Notes under the pieces: model-generated | Seen by the model: the letters and a program-made list of their open reading frames with translations, nothing else | What the model was told of the DNA's origin: nothing | Database searches by the model: none | NCBI RefSeq assembly: GCF_000308555.1 | Contig: NZ_BAFY01000020.1 | Location: 1 to 63,352 of the forward strand | DNA: 63,352 nucleotides | Source: Nocardia cyriacigeorgica NBRC 100375 | GTDB taxonomy: Bacteria > Actinomycetota > Actinomycetes > Mycobacteriales > Mycobacteriaceae | Reading direction: 5' to 3' | Shown: one piece after another, positions 1 through 7,671 of the stretch | How the letters are laid out: each line of letters starts with the position of its first letter | Numbering within the stretch: the stretch's first letter is position 1 | Translations under genes and position numbers: made by a program

Positions 1-1
1 C

Positions 2-988
2 CCCTCGTCGCCGTCAGCGGCACCGCCCGCTACGCGGCCACAGCTGACGCGTCGCCTCGCGAGAACCGGGTGCGAACTGTTCCGGGCCGCCGTTGAAGCG
101 GTCCGCCTCGGTTCGGCGGTCGCCGCCATTCCGGTGCGGATGGCGCGCACCATGGCCGGCGGTGTCAGCGCGTTTCGCGCCCAACGTGCGCTGGGGGAGT
201 TGACCGAGGCCGGGAAGTTGCCCGCGGCGGGCGGCGGTTTCGCCGCGAGTGTGTTGAACGGCCCTGGCGAAGTCGGCGGCCATCGGGTCCGGATGATCGT
301 GTGCCCGGCGGCGAAGTTGCGGACGTCGGGGTTCAGCGTGACGGTGCTGGTGTCGACTGCCGTGTCGATCGCGCTGCAGCGGTATCTGGCGCGACGGGGT
401 GCGCTGCCGGACCGGCTGGGTGCGCAAATACCGATGGCGCTGCCCGCACCGGACCGCGCGGCTACCGTCGTCGGCAGATTCATGCGGCGGGCCCAGACGC
501 CGCGCAACAACTACCGCAGCCTCGGCGTCGACCTGTGCGCCGACGAGCCGGACCCGACTCGACGCGCCGAGCGGGTCGCCGCCGATCTGGCCGCACGCCG
601 CCGCCGCGCGGTCCACCCGCTGCTGTCGGTGCAGGACCGCGTCACCGCCTCGTTACCGGCCCCGATCCTGCGCCGCGACGTCGACCGCTACCCGATCGAC
701 ACCGTCCCCGAAGCGCTCGCCGGCCACACCGTCATCTCCAGCGTCTACCGCGGCCCGGCCGACCTGACATTCGGCGGTGCACCCGTCCTGTTCACCGCGG
801 GATTCCCCGCCCTCGGCGCCGTCATGCACCTCACGCACGGTGTCCACGGTCTCGGCGACACCGTCACGATCTCGGTGCACGCCGACCCCGAAACGATCCC
901 TGACCTCGATCGCTATGCCGATCTGCTGTGCTCGGCCCTGGACGAGGTGAGTGTTGTCGGCCACGATCGCGGCCCAGCCATCGGCTGA
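2..988 (+). CDS. WS/DGAT-type acyltransferase, C-terminal part (5' end outside window)
   Basis: The reading frame is open from the left edge, so the start and probably the N-terminal acyl-CoA domain with the HHxxxDG motif lie outside the window. The visible 328 residues fit the second half of the wax ester synthase/diacylglycerol acyltransferase family: a short 'LNGP' segment after a basic linker, a condensation-domain-like strand region ending in 'ALQRYLARRG', and a final segment with 'GGAPVLF' and 'TISVHADPETIPDLDRYA' typical of the family's C-terminal domain. These enzymes join acyl-CoA to fatty alcohols or diacylglycerol to make storage lipids at the membrane. The stop abuts the stop of the convergent downstream gene. 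The catalytic motif cannot be checked, so activity is inferred from the family only. Confidence 0.7.
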   Translation, partial: PSSPSAAPPATRPQLTRRLARTGCELFRAAVEAVRLGSAVAAIPVRMARTMAGGVSAFRAQRALGELTEAGKLPAAGGGFAASVLNGPGEVGGHRVRMIVCPAAKLRTSGFSVTVLVSTAVSIALQRYLARRGALPDRLGAQIPMALPAPDRAATVVGRFMRRAQTPRNNYRSLGVDLCADEPDPTRRAERVAADLAARRRRAVHPLLSVQDRVTASLPAPILRRDVDRYPIDTVPEALAGHTVISSVYRGPADLTFGGAPVLFTAGFPALGAVMHLTHGVHGLGDTVTISVHADPETIPDLDRYADLLCSALDEVSVVGHDRGPAIG

Positions 989-1441
989 TCAGGTCTTGCG
1001 CACCGCAAGCTGATCGAAGACCCGGCGGTAGTAGGTGGTGAAGAACCGGCGGCCCATCAGCCGCATGACCAGCACGCCGATCCGCGCCGAATTGCTGATC
1101 GCGGTGTTGTCCCAGATGCCGTGCACGGTGCTGCCGCCGCCGGCGGTCGGCCGGACGATCACCGTGTGGTAGCTGCCGGCGGCGAGGTCATCGCCGCCGG
1201 TCACCGTCATCGTCACCGTGCCGGGCTCCGACCAGTCGTAGTGCCAGGTGGCGCTGATCGGCGGGAAGTCCTGACCCTCGCGGACGTCGGCGCTCGTCTC
1301 GCCGACGGCGTAGACCTCGTACGACTTGGCCGACAAGGCGGGCCAGCGGTCCGGGCGCTGGGGCGAGAAGTCGGTCAGTAGTTCGACCACCTGGTCTGGT
1401 GTCGCCGCGGTCGCGACGTCGAACTCGAATCGGGTACGCAT
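989..1441 (-). CDS. SRPBCC family protein
   Basis: A 150-residue START/Bet v1-like (SRPBCC) protein, a fold that binds hydrophobic ligands in a deep cavity. It opens with the typical 'FEFDVATAATPDQVVELL' strand-helix and ends with a long amphipathic helix ('FTTYYRRVFDQLAVRK'). The ATG at 1441 is preceded by AAAGGAG about 11 bases upstream; longer in-frame extensions lack a ribosome site. The ribosome site lies inside the 3' remnant of another SRPBCC-like gene (1450-1566), suggesting a former tandem pair. Ligand and pathway are unknown. It converges on the acyltransferase gene, with stops adjacent. Confidence 0.75.
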   Translation of the reverse strand: MRTRFEFDVATAATPDQVVELLTDFSPQRPDRWPALSAKSYEVYAVGETSADVREGQDFPPISATWHYDWSEPGTVTMTVTGGDDLAAGSYHTVIVRPTAGGGSTVHGIWDNTAISNSARIGVLVMRLMGRRFFTTYYRRVFDQLAVRKT

Positions 1442-1449
1442 GGCTGCCA

Positions 1450-1566
1450 CTACTCCTTTGTGTCTTCGAGCAGCGCCTTCGGATTCGCGAAGTTCGAGGC
1501 GAAGTCTTTGCGCAGGCCGCGTGTCACCAGTGGGTCCGCGAGTGCGAACAGTCGGGCGCGAACTTC
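1450..1566 (-). pseudogene. 3' remnant of a second SRPBCC-like gene
   Basis: In a frame different from the longer antisense reading, codons from about 1566 down to a TAG at 1450-1452 encode 'LFALADPLVTRGLRKDF' followed by 'ALLEDTKE'. This looks like the closing helix of polyketide-cyclase/SRPBCC proteins, which typically reads LFRLADPLV...LLE. Immediately upstream the same frame has a TAG, and neither other frame continues a recognisable SRPBCC domain, so only the last ~38 codons survive. It directly precedes the intact SRPBCC gene at 989-1441. The assignment rests on pattern memory of the family's C-terminus, not on a search. Confidence 0.45.
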
Positions 1567-1721
1567 CTATCGAGATCTTCGCACCATCCGTGTGACGGTG
1601 GTCACTGTTCGGCCGGGCCGTCACATTCGGCTGTCCGTCCTCGTCTCCAGAGAGAGACCCAAAAACGGCTGATCATCACCGCAGGCGCTCGCCCGGTGAC
1701 GCGACGGAACGGAGTACGGCG

Positions 1722-2498
1722 ATGCCCACCGACATCTTGCTCACCGGCGGTACGGGGACTCTCGGGCGTCAGGTGACGCCGCTACTGCGCGAAACCGGCG
1801 TCCCGTTCCGGGTGCTCAGCCGCCGCGCCCCCGGTACCCGCGACGGCATCGAATACGTCACCGGCGATCTGTCGACGAACGAGGGCGTCGACGCCGCGGT
1901 GTCCGGCGCCGACACCATCCTGCATCTGGCCGGTGACGCCAAGACCGACGCCGACACCACCCGAACCCTGATGGAAGCGGCGGCCCGCGCGGGAGTGAGC
2001 CACGTCGTCTACATCTCGGTCACCGCGCCGGATTCGCTGCCGGTGCGGTACTACCGGCAGAAGGCGGCCGCCGAGCGGATCGTGGTGCAGTCGGGCGTCC
2101 CGTGGACGACGTTGCGGGCCGCGCAGTTCCACGACCTGCTGTTCGGCGTCGTTCGCGCGATGGTGAAATCCCCGGTGGTTCCCGCGCCCGGCGGGTTGCG
2201 GGCCCAGCCGGTGGAGACGGCCGAGGTGGCGCAGCGCCTGGTCGAACTCACTCTCGGTGCGCCCGCGGGACTGGTGCGCGATCTGGTCGGTCCCGAGGTG
2301 CTCGAGCTGTCCGAACTCACCCGTCAATATCTGCGGGCCACCGGCAAACGTCGGCTGCTGCTGCCGATTCGACTACCGGGGGCGATGGGCCGCGCCTACC
2401 GGTCGGGCGACAATCTCGTCTTCGGCTGCGACGTGGGCAAGCGCACCTGGGCCGATTTCCTGGCCGAACACACCGGCCCGGCCGCGCACGCCGGATGA
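1722..2498 (+). CDS. NAD(P)-binding atypical SDR / NmrA-like protein
   Basis: A 258-residue Rossmann protein of the atypical short-chain dehydrogenase group (NmrA/complex I NDUFA9-like). The dinucleotide-binding motif is 'LLTGGTGTLGR' at residues 6-16, followed by an acidic strand end ('YVTGDLS') and the 'HVVYISV' strand. Instead of the classical Tyr-x3-Lys pair it has 'YYRQKAAAE', which suits a YxxxK-like position near residue 110. Family members act as reductases or as redox sensors. The ATG follows GGAG at a short distance. Its substrate is not deducible from the neighbours. Confidence 0.75.
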   Translation: MPTDILLTGGTGTLGRQVTPLLRETGVPFRVLSRRAPGTRDGIEYVTGDLSTNEGVDAAVSGADTILHLAGDAKTDADTTRTLMEAAARAGVSHVVYISVTAPDSLPVRYYRQKAAAERIVVQSGVPWTTLRAAQFHDLLFGVVRAMVKSPVVPAPGGLRAQPVETAEVAQRLVELTLGAPAGLVRDLVGPEVLELSELTRQYLRATGKRRLLLPIRLPGAMGRAYRSGDNLVFGCDVGKRTWADFLAEHTGPAAHAG

Positions 2499-2508
2499 GA
2501 CGGCTCGC

Positions 2509-2865
2509 TCAGCGGGCGGTGGCTTCGACGGCGCCCGGCCCGACGCTGGCGCCCTCGAAGAACTGGGTTTCGCTCATGCCGAGGCGCGAGGTGACCAGCT
2601 CCAGGGCCAGCCGCACGACCGACGTCTCATCGGGCGCCACTACCTGCGACTGTTCCAGCCGGGACGAACCGCGTTCGACACGGATCCGGCAACGCCAGCC
2701 GCGCCCGGTGGAGTACGGCTCGGGGCGCCCGATCATCACGCGCACCGCGGCGCCGTCGACGGTGAACTGCTTGGTGGCCAGCAAATCGCCGGCGGAGGTG
2801 TCGGCCGCGATCATGCCGCCACGTCCGGCGCGGGCGCGGTGGCAGCTATTGGTGGTGTTCCCCAT
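2509..2865 (-). CDS. small hypothetical protein
   Basis: A 118-residue protein starting at an ATG preceded by GGGAG seven bases upstream. Longer in-frame starts run back into the divergent gene's upstream region and read as low-complexity sequence. A compact domain covers about residues 25-105 with 'VMIGRPEP' and 'WRCRIRVE', consistent with a small beta-rich domain and no signal peptide or membrane segment. I do not recognise the family with confidence. It converges on the SDR gene and diverges from the PAP2 membrane enzyme. Confidence 0.55.
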   Translation of the reverse strand: MGNTTNSCHRARAGRGGMIAADTSAGDLLATKQFTVDGAAVRVMIGRPEPYSTGRGWRCRIRVERGSSRLEQSQVVAPDETSVVRLALELVTSRLGMSETQFFEGASVGPGAVEATAR

Positions 2866-3043
2866 CGAAATCTCCCGGTCCCATGCGAACGGCCTGGGAG
2901 TCGTGCTGCTCCCGTCGGGCATGACCGTATCGGTTGACGACGAATTCAGCAACACATCAGCAAACGAATTCACCCGGGTGTCATCCGGTGGACTTGTGCC
3001 GGATGTAGTCCGAGTAACGGCGTCGTGCGTGGAGACTGGATAG

Positions 3044-4063
3044 ATGGGCGTGCCAACGGCGAACGCTCCGGTCTCGCAACAGCAGCGACCGGCGCGCCGA
3101 CTGTTTCGTAGCGGGGTCTGGTGCGGGTACCTGGCGGCCCTGGCCGTCGTCAGCATTGTCTTCGGTATACCCACCGATCGCATCTATCAGGCCGCGTGGA
3201 TCATGGTCGGCATCGCGGCCTTCAATCCGTATCGGCCGTGGCGCGAGCACGTGCGGATCCTGATCGACTGGGTGCCGTTGATCGCGGCGCTGGTGGTGTA
3301 CGACCACACCCGCGGCATCGCCGACAAACTCGGCATGCCGGTGCGGGTGGAGGAATTGGTCTCGGCGGAGAGTTGGCTGTTCGGCGGCACGATTCCCACG
3401 GTGTGGCTGCAGCAGCAGCTGATGACCGGCGACCAGCGGCCGTGGTGGTCGATTCTCACCGGCATCGTCTACACCAGCCATTTCGTCGTCCCGTGGCTGG
3501 TGGCGGCCATCTTCTATGTGCAGTCGCGCGGCCGCTGGTCGAAGTACATGCGCCGGATCGTGCTGCTGTCGTACCTGGGCCTGCTCACCTACATCCTGGT
3601 GCCCGCCGCGCCGCCCTGGTACGCCTCCCGGGAGGGCGTGATCCCCGAGGACGTGGGCCGGGTCAGCGGCTTCGGGTTCGGCATGGTCTCCTTCGACACG
3701 AGTGCCGATTGGCTGGAGGCGCAAGGCAATCTGGTCGCCGCCCTGCCTTCGCTGCACGCCGCATTCTCGCTGATGGTGACGGTGGCGCTGTGGCCGTACG
3801 CACCGAAGTGGTTCCGGGTGATCCTGGCGCTGTACCCGCCGGCGATGGCGTTCACCTTGATCTACGGCGGCGAGCACTACACCGTGGATGTGCTGCTGGG
3901 CTGGGCCTATGTCGGGGTGACGATCCTGCTCGCGCGGGCATGGGAGAAGCGGAGGCCGCCGCCTCCCGATGAACCGCGTGAGCCGCCGGTGGCCGACACG
4001 GAGTCGACTACCGACGGCGCTCGAGACGGGGTGAACCGGCCGCCTACTTCGCGCGCGGGGTGA
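3044..4063 (+). CDS. PAP2-superfamily membrane enzyme, inositol-phosphorylceramide-synthase-like
   Basis: A 339-residue polytopic membrane protein with about six membrane segments. The PAP2 catalytic signature is present: 'ALPSLHAAF' supplies the first His, and 'GGEHYTVDVLLGW' supplies the second His and Asp. The spacing and lack of a classical KxxxxxxRP motif resemble the Aur1/IPC-synthase-like branch, which transfers phospho-headgroups between lipids. In actinomycetes such proteins are thought to handle inositol-phosphate or prenyl/lipid phosphates. A Pro- and acid-rich cytoplasmic tail covers about residues 300-339. GGAG lies just before the ATG. Its 3' end overlaps the convergent secreted-protein gene by 20 bases. 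Confidence 0.8.
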   Translation: MGVPTANAPVSQQQRPARRLFRSGVWCGYLAALAVVSIVFGIPTDRIYQAAWIMVGIAAFNPYRPWREHVRILIDWVPLIAALVVYDHTRGIADKLGMPVRVEELVSAESWLFGGTIPTVWLQQQLMTGDQRPWWSILTGIVYTSHFVVPWLVAAIFYVQSRGRWSKYMRRIVLLSYLGLLTYILVPAAPPWYASREGVIPEDVGRVSGFGFGMVSFDTSADWLEAQGNLVAALPSLHAAFSLMVTVALWPYAPKWFRVILALYPPAMAFTLIYGGEHYTVDVLLGWAYVGVTILLARAWEKRRPPPPDEPREPPVADTESTTDGARDGVNRPPTSRAG

Positions 4064-4748
4064 ACGGCTGATTGATCGTGGTGAAGTACTGGATCAGCGC
4101 CGCGATGGCGACGGGCGCGGTCACCAGCAGCTGGCCGGCGATGGTGCCGAGGGCGCCCATGGCGATGATGCCGCCGAGGCAGCCGACGGCCGCGGCCGGA
4201 ATGAACGGTCCGAACATGCCGACGATCGTCGCCGCGGCCACCGTGGCGCCCGCGATACCGCCGAGGACGCAGCCGACGGCCGCGCCGCCGAGACCGCCGA
4301 CCATCGTGCCGATCGAGGCGCCGGTGGCAATGGTGTCCTTCAGCCTGGTGAAGGCCGCGACCTCGCGGTCGTAGGGGGTGGCCCATCGGGCCTGGTCCTC
4401 GAAGGGCAGGGCAACCGGCCGGTAAACGGCGTGCTCGAGATCGAAGCGGGGGGTGAGGGTGGCGGTCAGGCCGTTGATCTCGGCGGCGATCGGGAAGACG
4501 AAATCGTCGACCCGGAACTCGAGCGGGGTGCCCGCGAGGACGGTGCCGTCGCCGGCCTTGATCGCGAAGATTCCGCCGTCGGTGCTGAGCGAGCCCGAAT
4601 CGACGCTGATGACGGTGTTGGACGGGGTGGTGGTCGCGGTGAAGTTGACCGCTGCGGGAGTGTGCGGGTCCGCACCGGCAGGCCCGACCGTGAGGACGGT
4701 GGCCGCGATGGCCAGGGTGGACACGGCAGCGATCTTGCGCAAGAACAT
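4044..4748 (-). CDS. secreted glycine-zipper protein, paralogue of 13350-14063
   Basis: A 234-residue exported protein. Residues 1-27 form a Sec signal peptide ending 'GPAGADP'. A beta-rich N-terminal domain follows, with the core 'DGTVLAGTPLEFRVDDFVF'. A long hydrophobic Gly/Ala-rich stretch then runs to near the end ('GGLGGAAVGCVLGGIAGAT', 'AAVGCLGGI', 'APVAIAALIQYF'). A paralogue of nearly the same length lies at 13350-14063 and shares all these blocks and both zipper cysteines. The architecture matches a Nocardia family I remember as mis-annotated 'ammonium transporter' (DUF8020-like). GGAGG sits nine bases before the ATG. Function is unknown; the zipper suggests membrane insertion or oligomerisation. 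Confidence 0.75.
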   Translation of the reverse strand: MFLRKIAAVSTLAIAATVLTVGPAGADPHTPAAVNFTATTTPSNTVISVDSGSLSTDGGIFAIKAGDGTVLAGTPLEFRVDDFVFPIAAEINGLTATLTPRFDLEHAVYRPVALPFEDQARWATPYDREVAAFTRLKDTIATGASIGTMVGGLGGAAVGCVLGGIAGATVAAATIVGMFGPFIPAAAVGCLGGIIAMGALGTIAGQLLVTAPVAIAALIQYFTTINQPFTPRAK

Positions 4749-4988
4749 CGGACGAAACCTCCAGGGCGGCTGCTGATTCGAAGACGCCGGTAACCTCGCA
4801 GGCGCGGCTGAAGCCAGTCTGAAGCAACCTGAACGCGTCTTCAGCAAACGTGTTCCCGGCAGTGGAAACCGACCGAATACCTGTTCGAAGGACATTCCGG
4901 CGGCCGATATTCGCGAGTAAACTGCGAGACCGGTGTTCGACGCGCGTGTTCATGCAGTGGGGGGTAGGTACTAGCAGGGGATTCGGTT

Positions 4989-5705
4989 ATGGATACCCAC
5001 ACCGACGAGATCGCGGACGGCATCTATCGCATCTCGACATTCATTCCTGAGGTCGGGCCCGCGGGGTTCACCTTCAATCAATTCTTGGTCGACGCCGAGG
5101 AACCATTGCTGTTCCACTGCGGCATGCGGGCACTGTTCCCGCTGGTATCGGCGCAGATCGAGCGGATACGGCCGGTCGAGCAGCTGCGCTGGATCACCTT
5201 CGGCCACGTCGAGGCCGACGAATGCGGCGCCATGAATCTGTTCCTCGCGGCCGCACCGAACGCCCAGGTCGCCCACGGTGTGATGGGTTGCGAGGTCTCC
5301 ATCGACGATATAGCCGACCGACCGCCGCGCCGGATGGCCGACGGCGAGGTGCTCGATATCGGCGGCCGCCTGATCCAGCATTTCGACACCCCGCACGCCC
5401 CGCACAATTGGGAGGCGCGAGTGCTCTACGAGCAGACCACCGGGGTGCTGTTCTGCGGCGATCTGATGACCCAGCTCGGCAAAGGCCCGGCCCTGACCTC
5501 TGCCGACCTGGTGGAGCCCGCCGCGGTGGCCGAAGACCTCTTCCACTCGACCTCGCTCGGCCCGGCCGTCCCCGCTGCGCTGTACAAGCTCGCGGAGCTT
5601 CAGCCGACCACTCTGGCGATCATGCACGGCTCCAGCTTCGTCGGTGACGGAGCGACGGCCATGCGCGCGCTGGCCGGGGAGTACGAGCGGCGGCTGGCCG
5701 CCTGA
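4989..5705 (+). CDS. MBL-fold metallo-hydrolase of the oxygen-binding di-iron (flavodiiron-like) type
   Basis: A 238-residue metallo-beta-lactamase-fold protein. The metal-binding motif is 'HVEADECG' (HxExDxxG, about residues 76-83), the pattern of the di-iron oxygen-reducing/flavorubredoxin branch rather than the HxHxDH hydrolase branch. Further ligands are the His in 'FDTPHAPHNW', the Asp in 'LFCGDLMTQ' and the His in 'IMHGSS'. There is no fused flavodoxin domain. Family members reduce O2 or NO, or act as hydrolases; which applies here cannot be told. AGGGGA precedes the ATG. It ends ten bases before the Mut7-C gene and is probably co-transcribed with it. Confidence 0.75.
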   Translation: MDTHTDEIADGIYRISTFIPEVGPAGFTFNQFLVDAEEPLLFHCGMRALFPLVSAQIERIRPVEQLRWITFGHVEADECGAMNLFLAAAPNAQVAHGVMGCEVSIDDIADRPPRRMADGEVLDIGGRLIQHFDTPHAPHNWEARVLYEQTTGVLFCGDLMTQLGKGPALTSADLVEPAAVAEDLFHSTSLGPAVPAALYKLAELQPTTLAIMHGSSFVGDGATAMRALAGEYERRLAA

Positions 5706-5715
5706 CAAGGCAGCC

Positions 5716-6497
5716 ATGTCAGCAGGTGTCGAACTCCGCGTCTACGCCGAGCTGAACGACTTCCTGCCGCCGCAGGCGCGGTACCGGATGCTGTGGCGCC
5801 CGGTGCGCTCGCATCAGACGGTCAAGGATGTGGTGGAAGCGGCGGGCGTGCCGCATACCGAGATCGATCTGCTGCTGGTCAACGGCGAATCGGTCGATTT
5901 CGGTCACCGCCCGCGTCCGGGTGACCGGCTCGCGGTGTATCCGATGTTCGAGACCCTCGATATCGGATCGCTGACCCGGGTGCGGCCCCGGCCGTTGCGG
6001 GAGCCGCGGTTCCTCGTCGACGTCAACCTCGGCGGCCTGGCCCGGCTCATGCGGCTGATGGGGCTCGACATCCGCTGCGAATTCCACGCCGACGACGCCG
6101 AGCTCGCCCAGATCTCGGCCGCCGAACACCGCATCCTGCTCACCCGCGACCGCGGACTGCTCGCGCGGCGCATCGTCACCCACGGGGTGTTCGTGCGCGC
6201 GGACCGGCCGGTGGACCAGATCGTGGAGGTATCACCCGGCTCGATCTCGCCGACCGGCTCGCCCCGCTCACCCGCTGCGTGCGTTGCGGCGGCCTGCTGG
6301 CCGAGGTCGACAAGAGCCAGGTGGCCGATCGGCTGCAACCGCTGACCCTGCGCTATTACGACACCTTCCGGCAGTGTCGCGGCTGCGGGCGCGTCTACTG
6401 GGCAGGTGCTCATCAGCGTCGGCTCGATGACCTGATCGCCCGAATCCTCGCCGGCGTGGAGGCGCGCACGCGGGCCGCGTCCCGTCACGACACCTAG
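5716..6497 (+). pseudogene. Mut7-C RNase domain protein with N-terminal ubiquitin-like fold, interrupted by a frameshift
   Basis: The first frame (5716 to about 6230) encodes a ubiquitin/ThiS-like domain (residues 1-80) and the start of a Mut7-C PIN-like RNase domain ('FLVDVNLGGLARLMRLMG', 'LLTRDRGLLARR'). The rest of the family pattern continues in another frame from about 6232 to 6497: 'RLDLADRLAPLTRCVRCGG' and the closing zinc ribbon, with CxxC pairs 'CVRC' and 'CRGC'. Restoring one base near 6230-6231 (gaggtatcacc) joins the halves into about 260 residues, the usual length. Read literally, the first frame runs on to 6345 with an unrelated basic tail and lacks the zinc ribbon. Either a sequencing indel or a recent mutation; both halves are otherwise intact. 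It overlaps the stop of the convergent lipoprotein gene. Confidence 0.75.
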
Positions 6498-7384
6498 CGT
6501 TCGGCGAACGGCACCGGAAGCTTGCCGAAGCGCAGCGAGTTGGCCAGCTCCCCGGCCGATTCGGCGGTGAAGTTTCCGGCGATCTGGGTCTGGCCGGCCG
6601 ACGTCGGCGAGACGACCATCGGCGCGCTGACCACCACGGTGTCGACCACGAAAGCGATGCGCCGGTTCACGTTCTCGGTGGTGAGGGCCTCGAACCGATC
6701 GGCGGCTTCGGCGGTGAACGTCACGTCGACCACATGGCGGTTCGACTGTGGATCGAGGTGGGCGCGCGCATCGGAGATCGCCCGATTGTCGAGCACCGAG
6801 GGGCCGAGTAGCAGCACTTCGGAGCCGTCGGCGGCACAGGTGACCAGCGGCAGCGCCGGATCGTCGGCCCCGCGCAGCGGATCGGTTGCGGCGCAGTCGA
6901 GTTCGGCGATCGCCTGTTGCTGCACCGCGGGATCGCTGCTCTGCCTGGAAATTTTGGCCGCAGTCGCGTCGGGTGCGGCCGGGCCCGAGCCCGTCGGGGG
7001 CACCGCGGTGAGAACCGGGCGGACGGCCAGCTCGCCGGTCTGCGCGAGCCTGCGAGCGGCGGAGCCATCGTCGTCGGGGACGGTGATCACCAGCGTGTCG
7101 TCTTTGATCGTGACGGTCGTGCCGGCCAACCCCATACCCTCGGCGCGCCACTGAATGATCTGCTTGGCCGCGCTCATCGTTTCCGGTGTCGGCGGTGTGC
7201 CGTCGGCGGTGCGTGCGGTGAGGACCACGGGGATGCCCGGCGGCGCTTGCGTCGTCGATGCGGGCGTCGTGGTCGGCTCGGGTAAGGCCTGACCGGCGGT
7301 GTCGCATCCGGTGACCAGGGCCACGCCGCAGATCAGCGTTACCGCGGCCCGCATCCGTCCGGACCGCACCCATTTGCTGCTCAT
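6494..7384 (-). CDS. lipoprotein with SecD-like periplasmic head domain
   Basis: A 296-residue exported lipoprotein. The N-terminus has a basic region, a hydrophobic core and a lipobox 'LVTGC' with the modified Cys at 27. A Pro/Thr-rich linker follows. The rest resembles the P1 extracytoplasmic domain of SecD: 'DDTLVITVP', 'HVVDVTFTAEAADRFEALT', 'IAFVVDTVVVSAPMV', and the diagnostic 'IAGNFTAESAGELANSLR' ending in 'LPVPF'. The membrane-spanning half of SecD is absent, so this is a free-standing head domain on a lipid anchor, not a translocase subunit. A GGGGGG run lies before the ATG. Its role in export is speculative. Confidence 0.75.
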   Translation of the reverse strand: MSSKWVRSGRMRAAVTLICGVALVTGCDTAGQALPEPTTTPASTTQAPPGIPVVLTARTADGTPPTPETMSAAKQIIQWRAEGMGLAGTTVTIKDDTLVITVPDDDGSAARRLAQTGELAVRPVLTAVPPTGSGPAAPDATAAKISRQSSDPAVQQQAIAELDCAATDPLRGADDPALPLVTCAADGSEVLLLGPSVLDNRAISDARAHLDPQSNRHVVDVTFTAEAADRFEALTTENVNRRIAFVVDTVVVSAPMVVSPTSAGQTQIAGNFTAESAGELANSLRFGKLPVPFAER

Positions 7385-7448
7385 CGGAACCCCCCGATCT
7401 CGGCTGTGTCCGTCCGAGGGTAATCGACGGGCCCGACAGCGCCCACCA

Positions 7449-7491
7449 CAAACGAAAACCGGCCCGGTTGCTCATCGCATCCGGGCCGGTT
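7449..7491 (-). terminator. intrinsic terminator downstream of tRNA-Ser
   Basis: Arms AACCGGCCCGG (7457-7467) and CCGGGCCGGTT (7481-7491) form a perfect 11-bp stem with a 13-base loop. On the minus strand it is followed by TTTTCGTTTG, a clear U-rich tail. It lies eight bases beyond the tRNA 3' end. Confidence 0.8.
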
Positions 7492-7498
7492 CTCTCGG

Positions 7499-7583
7499 CG
7501 GAGGATAGGGGATTTGAACCCCTGAGGGCGTTAACCCAACCCGCGTTCCAGGCGAGCGCCATAGGCCACTAGGCGAATCCTCC
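7499..7583 (-). tRNA. tRNA-Ser (anticodon GGA)
   Basis: On the minus strand the 5' GGAGGAT pairs with 3' ATCCTCC to make a perfect 7-bp acceptor stem, with a G discriminator base as expected for serine. The anticodon stem CTCGC/GCGGG encloses the loop CTGGAAC, giving anticodon GGA (reads UCC/UCU). A long variable arm and the T-loop GGTTCAAATCC are present. CCA is not encoded. A TATACT -10 box (7591-7596) sits seven bases upstream of the mature 5' end, so transcription probably begins at the tRNA itself. Confidence 0.93.
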
Positions 7584-7590
7584 GTGGTGC

Positions 7591-7596
7591 AGTATA
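7591..7596 (-). promoter_or_regulatory. -10 box of the tRNA-Ser promoter
   Basis: TATACT on the minus strand, ending seven bases before the tRNA 5' nucleotide. It fits the actinobacterial TANNNT consensus. No good -35 box is visible at the usual spacing. Confidence 0.6.
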
Positions 7597-7671
7597 CCGG
7601 CTGGACCCTGGGCGATGCCAAACGGGCCGGTCGCGGCGCTCATCCGCCCCTGGTGCGCGGTGTGGCGCCGG

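Noticed and set aside
6231..6345. Basic tail of the first Mut7-C frame as a genuine protein end
   Set aside because: The other frame continues the family's zinc ribbon in exact register, so the tail is out-of-frame translation.
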